In this document: positions 1-6,306 of the stretch, piece after piece
How positions within the stretch are numbered: the first letter of the stretch is position 1
How the letters are laid out: the number at the start of each line of letters is the position of its first letter
The notes under the pieces: generated by a model
The model's database searches: none
The model's input: only the letters and a program-made list of their open reading frames with translations
What the model was told of the DNA's origin: nothing
Origin: Bacillota bacterium
GTDB taxonomy: Bacteria; Bacillota; Clostridia; Lachnospirales; Lachnospiraceae
NCBI GenBank assembly: GCA_009177215.1
Contig: WFLY01000188.1
Span: 1,539 to 7,844, forward strand
Reading direction: 5' to 3'
Length of the DNA stretch: 6,306 nucleotides
Translations under genes and position numbers: made by a program

Positions 1-1787
1 GCGCGGTTCTTCCTATTTTACATATGAACGGCTATAAGATTAGCAATCCTACCGTATTCTCTCATATTTCTCATGACGAAGTAGAAAGCTTCTTCCACGG
101 CTGCGGCTGGAAGCCTTATTTTGTAGAGGGCGATGACCCTATGACAATGCACAGGTTGATGGCAGAGACTGTTGACAAGTGTATTGAAGAGATTATGGCA
201 ATCCAGAAAGCTGCAAGAGAGAACGGCAACACTGAGAGACCTTTTTGGCCGATGATCGTGCTCCGCACACCAAAGGGCTGGACCGGTCCTAAATTTGTGG
301 ACGGACTTCAGGTAGAAGGCTCCTTCCGTGCGCATCAGGTTCCTATTACCATGGAGAAACCTGAGCATCTTGACTTGTTGAGGGAATGGCTGCTTAGCTA
401 TCATCCCGAAGAATTGTTCGGAGATGACGGACGGCTGGTTGAGAGACTGCGTTACATTGCGCCTAAGGGTGACAGGAGAATCAGCGCAAATCCTCATGCA
501 AACGGCGGCAAGCTTCTTCGTGATCTTCGTTTGCCTGATTTCAAGGATTATGCCGTTGAGGTAACGAAACCCGGCGCTGTAGAGAAGCAGGATATGATCG
601 AGCTTGGCGGCTTCATCCGTGATATTTTCAAACTGAACAAGGATTCCAAGAATTTCCGTATTTTCGGACCTGACGAGACTATGTCTAACCGCATGTACAA
701 GGTATTTGAGGTTGAACAGCGTGATTGGAATGCGGACAGACATCCCGCGGATGAGGATGTTGCTACTGACGGCAGAATCATGGATTCTTATTTGAGCGAG
801 CATATGTGCGAAGGCTGGCTTGAAGGATATCTTCTTACCGGACGTCACGGCTTCTTTGCTTCCTATGAGGCGTTTATCCGTGTGGTTGATTCCATGTGTG
901 CGCAGCATGCTAAGTGGTTAAAGGTTTGCAGTGAGCTTCCTTGGAGACAGAAGATTGCTTCCCTGAACCTGATTTTGACCTCCAATGTATGGCAGCAGGA
1001 TCACAACGGCTTCACTCATCAGGATCCCGGCTTTCTTGATCATATTTCCAATAAGAAGGCAGACGTTGTCCGCATGTATCTGCCCCCCGATGCTAACTGC
1101 CTGCTGTCTTGCTTTGACCACTGTATTCGCAGTAAGAACTATGTAAACGTAATTGTGGCTTCCAAGCATCCCAGTCATCAGTGGCTTACCATGGAGCAGG
1201 CTGTTAAGCACTGTACACAGGGTATCGGAATCTGGGATTGGGCGAGCAACGATCAGGGTGAAGAGCCTGATGTTGTACTTGCATGCTGCGGTGATACTCC
1301 TACCAAGGAGGCATTGGCAGCGGTGACTATCCTGCGCGACAACCTTCCTGAGATTAAGATTCGTTTCATCAACGTAGTAGATATGATGAAGCTTGAGCCT
1401 CACAGCAAGCATCCTCATGGTTTGACCGATGTGGATTACGATGCATTGTTCACCAAGGATAAGCCGATTATTTTTGCTTTCCATGGATATCCTACATTGG
1501 TACATGAGCTGACCTACAATCGTCATAACCGCAACCTTTATGTACATGGTTATCAGGAGGAGGGAACTATTACCACACCTTTCGATATGCGTGTACAGAA
1601 TGAGATTGACCGTTTCCATCTTGTGATGGACGTTATCAATCACCTTCCTCAGCTTGGCAACCGCGGTGCATATCTGTTACAGAAGATGCGTGATACGCTT
1701 GTGGCACATGATCAGTATATTTCCGAGTATGGTCAGGATTTGCCGGAGGTTCGCGACTGGGTATGGCATACACCTGAAGAGGCATAA
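1..1787 (+). CDS. xfp: Phosphoketolase (xylulose 5-phosphate / fructose 6-phosphate), 5' end missing
   Basis: This thiamine-diphosphate enzyme of the cytoplasm splits xylulose 5-phosphate (and in many members fructose 6-phosphate) with phosphate into acetyl phosphate and glyceraldehyde 3-phosphate (or erythrose 4-phosphate). The frame is already open at base 3 and reads [17 protein letters not shown], an internal stretch of the family, so the ATG at 24 is an internal methionine and not the start. About 594 codons are present; the family is usually 790-825 residues, so roughly 200 N-terminal residues with part of the cofactor site lie outside. Visible hallmarks are [11 protein letters not shown] (His codon 333-335), the segment [13 protein letters not shown] whose Glu (codon 867-869) matches the glutamate that activates thiamine diphosphate in transketolase-like enzymes, [16 protein letters not shown], and the C-terminal XFP_C part with [21 protein letters not shown]. 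The gene ends with TAA and is followed by its own terminator. Substrate preference cannot be read from the sequence. Confidence 0.96.
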   Translation, partial: AVLPILHMNGYKISNPTVFSHISHDEVESFFHGCGWKPYFVEGDDPMTMHRLMAETVDKCIEEIMAIQKAARENGNTERPFWPMIVLRTPKGWTGPKFVDGLQVEGSFRAHQVPITMEKPEHLDLLREWLLSYHPEELFGDDGRLVERLRYIAPKGDRRISANPHANGGKLLRDLRLPDFKDYAVEVTKPGAVEKQDMIELGGFIRDIFKLNKDSKNFRIFGPDETMSNRMYKVFEVEQRDWNADRHPADEDVATDGRIMDSYLSEHMCEGWLEGYLLTGRHGFFASYEAFIRVVDSMCAQHAKWLKVCSELPWRQKIASLNLILTSNVWQQDHNGFTHQDPGFLDHISNKKADVVRMYLPPDANCLLSCFDHCIRSKNYVNVIVASKHPSHQWLTMEQAVKHCTQGIGIWDWASNDQGEEPDVVLACCGDTPTKEALAAVTILRDNLPEIKIRFINVVDMMKLEPHSKHPHGLTDVDYDALFTKDKPIIFAFHGYPTLVHELTYNRHNRNLYVHGYQEEGTITTPFDMRVQNEIDRFHLVMDVINHLPQLGNRGAYLLQKMRDTLVAHDQYISEYGQDLPEVRDWVWHTPEEA

Positions 1788-1818
1788 CTGAAATTGGATT
1801 AAAAAATAATCAGGTATT

Positions 1819-1863
1819 AAAAAACTACTCTTTTATACATAATGCATAAAAGAGCAGTTTTTT
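1819..1863 (+). terminator. Intrinsic terminator after phosphoketolase
   Basis: An 18-base arm (1819-1836, starting AAAAAACT) pairs with 1846-1863 (ending AGTTTTTT) with a single A/C mismatch, around a 9-base loop. The right arm ends in six T and the left arm begins with six A, so the element could also work on the opposite strand. It lies 31 bases after the phosphoketolase stop and separates that gene from the transporter operon. Confidence 0.92.
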
Positions 1864-2045
1864 GTTGTCATAAATTGCTAATTAACTTGTGAATTTTGTA
1901 AAAATCAAAATAAAAGTGAAAATATATGGGCAAAATACGCAATTATATACAAAGCAGACGGAATAAAATCGACAAATTTTAACAAATAGCAATATTTAAT
2001 AATAATAAAGCAAAAAATGATAAGCGTTTTGTATAGATTATCTTA

Positions 2046-2051
2046 TATAAT
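2046..2051 (+). promoter_or_regulatory. Sigma-A -10 box of the transporter operon
   Basis: A perfect TATAAT lies 58 bases before the first transporter start codon, in an AT-rich intergenic region. At a 17-base spacing the -35 position (2023-2028, AGCGTT) is far from TTGACA, and there is no TG extension before the -10. The promoter is therefore probably weak alone or dependent on an activator. A 5-base inverted repeat GATAA (2019-2023) / TTATC (2038-2042) spans the -35 region. The transcription start would be near 2058, on the operator described separately. Confidence 0.6.
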
Positions 2052-2057
2052 ATTTCC

Positions 2058-2073
2058 ATGAAAGTGCTTACAT
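2058..2073 (+). promoter_or_regulatory. cre-like / LacI-family operator over the predicted transcription start
   Basis: The 16 bases ATGAAAGTGCTTACAT match the cre consensus WTGNNARCGNWWWCAW at every position except one, where the central CG is TG. The halves ATGAAAG and CTTACAT are reverse complements at 6 of 7 positions. The site begins about 7 bases after the TATAAT box, where a bound CcpA or other LacI-family repressor would block transcription. Which regulator binds is inference; no regulator gene is in the window. Confidence 0.6.
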
Positions 2074-2094
2074 GCACAGAGGCTTATAAAAGTG

Positions 2095-2100
2095 AGGAGG
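2095..2100 (+). promoter_or_regulatory. Ribosome binding site that fixes the first permease start
   Basis: AGGAGG lies 8 bases before the ATG at 2109. The frame could be extended in-frame to an ATG at 2058, but that codon has no ribosome site before it, sits on the predicted transcription start and operator, and would add 17 residues of non-membrane sequence unlike the family. The start at 2109 is preferred. Confidence 0.85.
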
Positions 2101-2108
2101 AGAGAAAG

Positions 2109-3056
2109 ATGAAGAAACAAAAAACGACTGTTTCACAACGGAAATCGCCTTTTAGTGTTTACATCAAAAGATATTGGCAGTTATATGCGTTGTTGTTTTT
2201 GCCTTTGCTGTATTTGCTGGTTTTTAAGTATTTTCCAATGGTGTACATACAGATCGCTTTTAAAAAGTACAGTATTGTGGAAAGTATTTGGAAGCTTCCG
2301 TTAGCAGCAAACCATGGCTTTGAGTATTTTATCAAGGCGTTTAACAGCAAGGATTTTCTTTATGCTTTAAGAAATACTTTGAGTCTGAACCTGCTTGATT
2401 TGGTAGTAGGCTTTCCGGCACCTATTATTTTTGCATTGATTCTAAACGAGATATGCTTTAAGAAGTTCAAAAGAGTGGTACAAACTATTGCTTACATGCC
2501 CCATTTCCTTTCATGGGTCATTGTATATAGCTTGGCACTGCAGCTGTTTGCACCCGATGCAGGTCTGATAAATATGTTGATCAGAGATTTGGGCGGTGAA
2601 GCGATTCCTTTTTTGAATCAGCCCGGTCACTGGGTAGGAACCTATATAGGATTGGGTGTATGGCAGAGCTTCGGTTGGAACTCCATTGTATATTTAGCGG
2701 CAATTGCGGGTATTAGTCCGGAGCTGTATGAAGCTGCTTCCGTAGACGGAGCAGGACGTTTTAAGAAGATGTGGCATATTACCCTACCAGGTTTAAAGCC
2801 TACTATTATAGTACTGTTGATTATGAACTTGGGTAATATTTTAGGAAGTGGATTTGACCGTCCGTTTGCATTCCAGAACAATTTGGTCATGAGAGTGGCA
2901 GAGGTTATTTCTACCTATGTATATAAGGTTGGTATCAAGGGTTTGCAATTCTCTCTGACTACTGCAGTTGGTTTGTTCCAATCTGTTGTGGGTGTATTCT
3001 TCTTACTGTTTGCAAACTGGTTGGCGCGAAAGCTTGGCGAGCGCGGTATTTGGTAG
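2109..3056 (+). CDS. lplB: ABC sugar transporter permease, LplB type
   Basis: This 315-residue integral membrane protein is one of the two permease halves of a carbohydrate importer in the cytoplasmic membrane. Hydrophobic segments are seen at about residues 24-45, 89-114, 126-147, 178-200, 230-247 and 281-303, giving the usual six-helix plan after a short basic N terminus (MKKQKTTVSQRKSPF). The EAA loop that docks the ATPase is clear: EAASVDGAGRFKKMWHITLPGL, starting at Glu208. The KYFPMVYIQIAFKKY stretch after helix 1 and the C-terminal ANWLARKLGERGIW are typical of the LplB/COG4209 branch, found mostly in Bacillota for complex oligosaccharides. It is the first gene of the operon, under the TATAAT box and cre-like operator. 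The stop codon overlaps the ribosome site of the next permease, so the two are co-translated. The symbol is a family label; the actual sugar is unknown. Confidence 0.93.
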   Translation: MKKQKTTVSQRKSPFSVYIKRYWQLYALLFLPLLYLLVFKYFPMVYIQIAFKKYSIVESIWKLPLAANHGFEYFIKAFNSKDFLYALRNTLSLNLLDLVVGFPAPIIFALILNEICFKKFKRVVQTIAYMPHFLSWVIVYSLALQLFAPDAGLINMLIRDLGGEAIPFLNQPGHWVGTYIGLGVWQSFGWNSIVYLAAIAGISPELYEAASVDGAGRFKKMWHITLPGLKPTIIVLLIMNLGNILGSGFDRPFAFQNNLVMRVAEVISTYVYKVGIKGLQFSLTTAVGLFQSVVGVFFLLFANWLARKLGERGIW

Positions 3057-3060
3057 GAGG
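3055..3060 (+). promoter_or_regulatory. Ribosome binding site overlapping the upstream stop
   Basis: AGGAGG shares its first two bases with the TAG stop of the first permease and lies 9 bases before the ATG at 3070. This tight arrangement supports translational coupling and equal amounts of the two permease subunits. Confidence 0.8.
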
Positions 3061-3069
3061 TAGGTTAAT

Positions 3070-3942
3070 ATGAAAGTAAAATCAACATCCGCCAAGATTG
3101 GCGATTGGGTATTTGTATTGATATGTGTTATTTTAAGTATCATATGTGTGGTTCCTATGATTAACCTGCTGGCAAAATCATTAAGCCATACGGATTACTT
3201 GATTAGAAATGAGATTTACCTTTTGCCGAAAGGCTTCAATTTAGATGCGTATACCACGGTTTTGCATGACATGAAGTATGTGAGGGCATTCTTCTGGACA
3301 GTGTTTTTAACATTTGTTTGTACAATATTTTCACTGTTGATGACTACCTTCTGTGCATATCCGTTGATATTTGAAAAATTAAAAGGCCGCTCTTTGATTA
3401 ATATATTTATAACAATTACCATGTTTTTCAACGCAGGAACGATTCCCAACTACTTATTGATGAAATCCCTGAATTTGTTGAACAACCCATTGGTATTGAT
3501 TGTACCCAGCTGTCTGAGCGTATATAATATGATTATTATGAGGAGCTTCTTCTATGGTATACCGGAAAGCTTGCGGGAGTCGGCGGAAATTGACGGAGCC
3601 ACATTTTTTCAAATATTGGTAAAGATTTATGTGCCGTTGTCAAAACCGGTGTTCGCGACCTTGGCATTGTTCTATGCGGTAGGACGCTGGAATGGTTATT
3701 CGGATGCTTTGATGTACATGAAGGATACCAAATATTATCCGTTACAGCTGCTATTATATAATATTTTGAACAATATAAATCAGGTAGAGGTGGCTACGCA
3801 GGAAGGATTTTCCGCACCGGGTCTTTCCGAATCTTTAAAGGCAGCGATTGTTATGTTTTCAACTATACCGATTCTGCTCATTTACCCTTGGTTACAGAAA
3901 TACTTTATTCATGGTGTAACCTTGGGAGCCGTAAAAGAGTAA
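3070..3942 (+). CDS. lplC: ABC sugar transporter permease, LplC/YtcP type
   Basis: This 290-residue membrane protein is the second permease half and pairs with the LplB-type protein encoded 13 bases upstream. Hydrophobic segments lie at about residues 13-35, 73-100, 108-133, 139-160, 192-208 and 256-275. The EAA loop reads ESLRESAEIDGATFFQILVK (from about residue 166), with the DGA core at 175-177. Signatures of the LplC/COG0395 branch are FFNAGTIPNYLLMKSLNLLNN (split: FFNAGTIPNY at 119-128, then LLMKSLNLLNN) and the C-terminal KYFIHGVTLGAVKE. Length is normal for the family. No ATPase gene follows; related importers use a shared MsmX/UgpC-type ATPase encoded elsewhere, which is the likely case here by inference. 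Substrate cannot be assigned. Confidence 0.93.
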   Translation: MKVKSTSAKIGDWVFVLICVILSIICVVPMINLLAKSLSHTDYLIRNEIYLLPKGFNLDAYTTVLHDMKYVRAFFWTVFLTFVCTIFSLLMTTFCAYPLIFEKLKGRSLINIFITITMFFNAGTIPNYLLMKSLNLLNNPLVLIVPSCLSVYNMIIMRSFFYGIPESLRESAEIDGATFFQILVKIYVPLSKPVFATLALFYAVGRWNGYSDALMYMKDTKYYPLQLLLYNILNNINQVEVATQEGFSAPGLSESLKAAIVMFSTIPILLIYPWLQKYFIHGVTLGAVKE

Positions 3943-3950
3943 CGGAATAT

Positions 3951-3967
3951 ACAGATTTAATATCTGT
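3951..3967 (+). other. Small hairpin between permease and binding-protein genes
   Basis: ACAGAT (3951-3956) and ATCTGT (3962-3967) form a perfect 6-base-pair stem with a TTAAT loop, 8 bases after the permease stop. A run of seven T (3978-3984) follows only after a 10-base gap, so this is a poor terminator. It may instead protect the downstream binding-protein message from decay or partly attenuate transcription; both are inference. Confidence 0.4.
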
Positions 3968-4011
3968 TATTCATAAATTTTTTTCACTATAATTAAGGGA
4001 GGAAAACAAGG

Positions 4012-5721
4012 ATGAAGAAAAAAATTTTGTCTGTCTTACTTGCATGCTCCATGGTATTTGCCATGACAGCATGTGGCGGGAATACTGATAATCAGGATTC
4101 CAAAGATAGCAGCGCTAGCACGCCTGTTAGCGATGTCGCTGACAATTCTTCTGACTCTACGGAAGAAGAGCCGGCAGGTGAATTGGTTGATGGCAAATTT
4201 GCTGAGACCAGAAAAATTACAGTAGAGATTTATGACCGTGGTAATGACGGCGGTTCCGATCCTACCAATAACATGTATACCGAATATATCAAGAAGGGTA
4301 TGCTGGAGGATCACAATGTGGAAGTAGAGTTTGTATCGGTTCCCCGTTGGACAGAGGTTGACGAGATCAATAACCTGTTAGCAGCCGGTGATGCTCCTGA
4401 CATTTGTGTAACTTACAGCTATCCTACCATCCAGACTTATGCACAGATGGGTGGCGTACTGGATTTGAGTGAGTATGTAGAGACTTATAAGAATGAGCTT
4501 CCTAATCTTTGGGATTGGCTCGGAGAGACTAACATTTACTGGGATAAGGATCCTGAGAATGGTACATTGTGGGCTATCGAGGCTAAGCTTGCAGTTAGCA
4601 ACCGTGTACTGACCTTCGTTCGTCAGGACTGGCTGGATAAGCTGAACATGAAAGCTCCTACCACAAAGGCTGAGTTTGAAGATATGTTAGTTGCATTTAA
4701 GGATAATGCGGAGCTTTTGTTAGGCTCAGATGCCAGCAAGATGATTCCTTATTCTGTAAGCTATGATGTGGGTTGGAGAGCTGCTACATTGATTGAGTCC
4801 TTCCTCGATCCTGACATGTCTGACAAAGAGTACTATATCAACGGTTTCGATGACAGAAAGCTTACTCAGAACGGTACCAAGGAAGCAGTGAGACTGTTAA
4901 ACAAGTGGTATAATATGGGACTTATGTGGAATGATTTCGCTCTGTACGGAAGCGGTGATACCAGTGAGGATTCCATGATGAAGGCTGGTTATGTAGGCGC
5001 TTTCACTCATAACTGGGATTATCCTTGGCGTAACGGTGAGGACAGCATCGCTGCAAACCTGAAGAGACAGGTTGGCGAGGATGCAAAGTATGTTGCAATC
5101 GACTGCTTCGAGGATAGCAAGGGAACTTATACTAAGTTTGTATCCGGTCCTATCGACCGTAAGATATTCTTCCCTAACACCAATGATGAGCCTTTGGCTT
5201 CCATGCTGTATCTTGACTGGATCAGTGATCCTGCGCATATTGAGTATCTGCAGATTGGTGATAAGGATGTGACCCATACTGTAGAAGCTAACGGTGCAAT
5301 TGCAACTCAGGCAGCAACCGGTGATGCAATCATGAACTCCGGTATGAACATTGACTATACAATTACCTGTAACGGTCTGAAGCTTGCCGATGAGAATATT
5401 ACTAACCTGTCAAGAGCATTGACCTATCCCGGAGTTGATCCTGAGGATGTAGTAAATGCACATACGCTTGCTAATACTAACTTGAGAGTTGGTAAGAATG
5501 TAAACGTTGGCGCTATTGCAGCTGAAGAAGGTATTGGCGATACTTTAGGCTCCAAGAGAGATATCGTATATGACAACGCAGTAGTAGCAAAAGAAGCTGA
5601 CTTTGATAAGGTATGGGACGATGGTATTTCAGACTACCTGTCATCAGGCGGTCAGGCAATTATGGATGAGCGTGAGCAGAAATGGAACGCAGCATTCGGT
5701 GATGCTACTCAGCTTCCCTAA
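4012..5721 (+). CDS. Lipoprotein solute-binding protein of the sugar ABC importer
   Basis: This 569-residue protein is the extracellular binding component that delivers substrate to the two upstream permeases. It opens with a lipoprotein signal: basic MKKK, a hydrophobic core, and the lipobox MTAC with the lipidated cysteine at residue 21. A Ser/Asp/Glu-rich tether of about 35 residues follows. Family-1 binding-protein (COG1653, LplA-like) hallmarks are NNLLAAGDAPDICVTYS (about 120-136), GGVLDLSEYVE (about 147-157) and VRQDWLDKLNMKAPTTKAEF (about 203-222), the last a strong signature of the long LplA-type group. Its 500-plus length is normal for that group. The ATG is 9 bases after AAGGGAGG. 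It follows the permease by 69 bases and is last in the operon, before a GC-rich hairpin. The ligand cannot be read from the sequence; an oligosaccharide is the family expectation. Confidence 0.94.
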   Translation: MKKKILSVLLACSMVFAMTACGGNTDNQDSKDSSASTPVSDVADNSSDSTEEEPAGELVDGKFAETRKITVEIYDRGNDGGSDPTNNMYTEYIKKGMLEDHNVEVEFVSVPRWTEVDEINNLLAAGDAPDICVTYSYPTIQTYAQMGGVLDLSEYVETYKNELPNLWDWLGETNIYWDKDPENGTLWAIEAKLAVSNRVLTFVRQDWLDKLNMKAPTTKAEFEDMLVAFKDNAELLLGSDASKMIPYSVSYDVGWRAATLIESFLDPDMSDKEYYINGFDDRKLTQNGTKEAVRLLNKWYNMGLMWNDFALYGSGDTSEDSMMKAGYVGAFTHNWDYPWRNGEDSIAANLKRQVGEDAKYVAIDCFEDSKGTYTKFVSGPIDRKIFFPNTNDEPLASMLYLDWISDPAHIEYLQIGDKDVTHTVEANGAIATQAATGDAIMNSGMNIDYTITCNGLKLADENITNLSRALTYPGVDPEDVVNAHTLANTNLRVGKNVNVGAIAAEEGIGDTLGSKRDIVYDNAVVAKEADFDKVWDDGISDYLSSGGQAIMDEREQKWNAAFGDATQLP

Positions 5722-5751
5722 TTGGTAAAAATGAAAAGCGTTATATAAGTT

Positions 5752-5782
5752 TAGCGGCTGCATCTAATAGATGCAGCCGTTA
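5752..5782 (+). terminator. Hairpin terminator at the end of the transporter operon
   Basis: A 14-base-pair stem (5752-5765 with 5769-5782, core CGGCTGCATCT / AGATGCAGCCG, one G-U pair) closes a 3-base AAT loop, 30 bases after the binding-protein stop. The tail GTTTATG holds only three T, so release may be incomplete and some read-through into the next gene is possible. Confidence 0.72.
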
Positions 5783-5841
5783 GTTTATGCAGCTAATAAA
5801 GTATAGAAAGGGTAGATTGGTATTCAAAAAGGTAAAGCGTC

Positions 5842-5873
5842 TTGGCAGTGGAAGTAACCCGAGAGCATATAAT
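5842..5873 (+). promoter_or_regulatory. Possible weak sigma-A promoter
   Basis: TATAAT (5868-5873) is a perfect -10 box, and TTGGCA (5842-5847) matches five of six bases of the -35 consensus. The spacer is 20 bases, clearly longer than the usual 17, so function is doubtful. If active, it would transcribe the unrecognised gene at 5960 with a leader of about 80 bases. Confidence 0.25.
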
Positions 5874-5895
5874 ACGGGAAATAACGCCGTGAAGT

Positions 5896-5923
5896 TAAAG
5901 ACTGGTTGAGTTTATACCGATAA
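5896..5923 (+). promoter_or_regulatory. Sigma-D / sigma-28 (motility) type promoter
   Basis: TAAA (5896-5899) is followed after 16 bases by ACCGATAA (5916-5923). The known consensus is TAAA-N15-GCCGATAA, so the -10 differs at one base (A for the first G) and the spacer is one base longer. Transcription would start near 5930, about 30 bases before the ATG at 5960, a normal leader length. This places the following gene in the flagellar/chemotaxis sigma regulon by inference. Confidence 0.55.
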
Positions 5924-5959
5924 TACATAAAAGGGCACACAGTTGAAAGGGAAAATGAT

Positions 5960-6306
5960 ATGCATATTAATGGATTCGATGAGCATAACTCGGGTTTACA
6001 TCAGGTGACAAATTGCATACATGATCATGGAGGAGACAAAAAGCAGCCGGCTGCTTTTAAAATGTCCATGGATGCCGGTGCTTCGCAGGTAAAAACTGAT
6101 TTGCAGACAATGCAAGAGGGAGGATTTTCCCTGTCGGCATGGCTGCAGAAGCTTTCCTCCGTCAGAAGAGGAATATGGCTGAAAATATGGGGAGGCAGTG
6201 AGACTGAATCCACAAACGCATCAGACAAAAAGGAGGCAGTATCGGATATCTCACAGGTGATGGCGCAGGTCGGCGTTCCGGATACGCATGAAAAGGTGGG
6301 TTTGCA
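5960..6306 (+). CDS. Unrecognised hydrophilic protein, 3' end missing
   Basis: An open frame of 115 codons begins at ATG 5960 (MHINGFDEHNSGLHQVTN) and is still open at the window edge. GAAAGGGA (5945-5952) gives a ribosome site about 7 bases before the ATG, and a sigma-D-like promoter ends 36 bases upstream. I do not recognise the product. It has no signal peptide and no membrane segment. The N terminus is rich in His, Asn and Asp, residues 38-53 look weakly helical, and residues 56-78 form a Trp-containing basic patch (FSLSAWLQKLSSVRRG, then IWLKIWGG) that could be an amphipathic helix. After residue 80 it turns polar (SETESTNASDKKEAVSD). The promoter type suggests a motility-linked role, but that is inference only. 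A 20-base palindrome lies at codons 27-33. A long stop-free run and a well-placed ribosome site are the evidence that the gene is real. Confidence 0.7.
   Translation, partial: MHINGFDEHNSGLHQVTNCIHDHGGDKKQPAAFKMSMDAGASQVKTDLQTMQEGGFSLSAWLQKLSSVRRGIWLKIWGGSETESTNASDKKEAVSDISQVMAQVGVPDTHEKVGL
6039..6058. repeat. Perfect 20-base palindrome inside the right-edge gene
   Basis: AAAAGCAGCC and GGCTGCTTTT are exact reverse complements with no spacer. As RNA this gives an 8-base-pair stem with a CCGG loop and ends in four T, resembling a short two-way intrinsic terminator. It lies within codons 27-33 of the gene that begins at 5960. Confidence 0.75.

Noticed and set aside
18..1643. Two long antisense open frames (18-908 and 918-1643) opposite the phosphoketolase gene
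   Set aside because: They mirror the codon bias of a highly conserved gene that rarely uses codons whose complement is a stop. Their translations resemble no protein family and lack ribosome sites.
2058..2108. Upstream in-frame ATG at 2058 as the start of the first permease
   Set aside because: It lacks a ribosome site, lies on the predicted transcription start and operator, and the ATG at 2109 has an ideal AGGAGG at 8 bases.
3988..3993. TATAAT before the binding-protein gene as an internal promoter
   Set aside because: No acceptable -35 box exists at 16-18 bases, and the transcript would start near 4000, inside the ribosome binding site of the gene.
5731..5744. Second cre-like site TGAAAAGCGTTATA after the operon
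   Set aside because: Matching the consensus requires a one-base insertion before the central CG, and the right half lacks the CA end.
5843..5857. Sigma-54 promoter suggested by TGGCA at 5843-5847
   Set aside because: The required GC of the -12 element is missing at the fixed 10-base distance from GG.
5955..6008. Short frame from ATG 5955 as an alternative to the gene at 5960
   Set aside because: It stops after 17 codons, whereas the frame from 5960 stays open for 115 codons with a suitable ribosome site.

Overview
The window looks like a chromosomal segment of a low-to-mid GC Bacillota, most likely a Clostridia/Lachnospiraceae-type gut anaerobe. This rests on the purine-rich AGGAGG-type ribosome sites, a Gram-positive lipoprotein signal, an LplB/LplC-type sugar transporter, and a sigma-D (sigma-28) style motility promoter of the kind flagellated Lachnospiraceae use. 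The genus call is inference; no marker gene is present. All recognisable genes are on the + strand.

Layout: (1) Positions 1-1787 hold the 3' three quarters of a phosphoketolase gene, whose start lies outside the window. It ends at a strong intrinsic terminator (1819-1863). (2) An AT-rich intergenic region (1864-2108) carries a TATAAT -10 box and, over the predicted transcription start, a 16-base near-palindrome that matches the CcpA/LacI-family operator (cre) consensus at all but one position. (3) Positions 2109-5721 form a three-gene ABC importer operon: two permeases of the LplB and LplC type, then a lipoprotein solute-binding protein. No ATPase gene is included, as is normal for this family, which usually borrows a shared MsmX-type ATPase. 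The operon ends at a GC-rich hairpin (5752-5782). (4) A 177-base spacer leads to a fifth gene that starts at 5960 and runs off the right edge. It is preceded by a TAAA-N16-ACCGATAA sigma-D-like promoter, and I do not recognise its product.

Functional reading: the importer probably brings in an oligosaccharide or a related carbohydrate, and phosphoketolase cleaves xylulose 5-phosphate (or fructose 6-phosphate) to acetyl phosphate. The two are separated by a terminator and have different promoters, so they are at most neighbours in carbon metabolism and not one operon. The cre-like site suggests carbon-source control of the importer. The last gene seems to belong to a different regulon, possibly motility. 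Nothing here clearly amounts to a new defence or mobile system. The parts most worth following up are the unrecognised right-edge gene with its promoter and internal palindrome, and the operator over the importer promoter.
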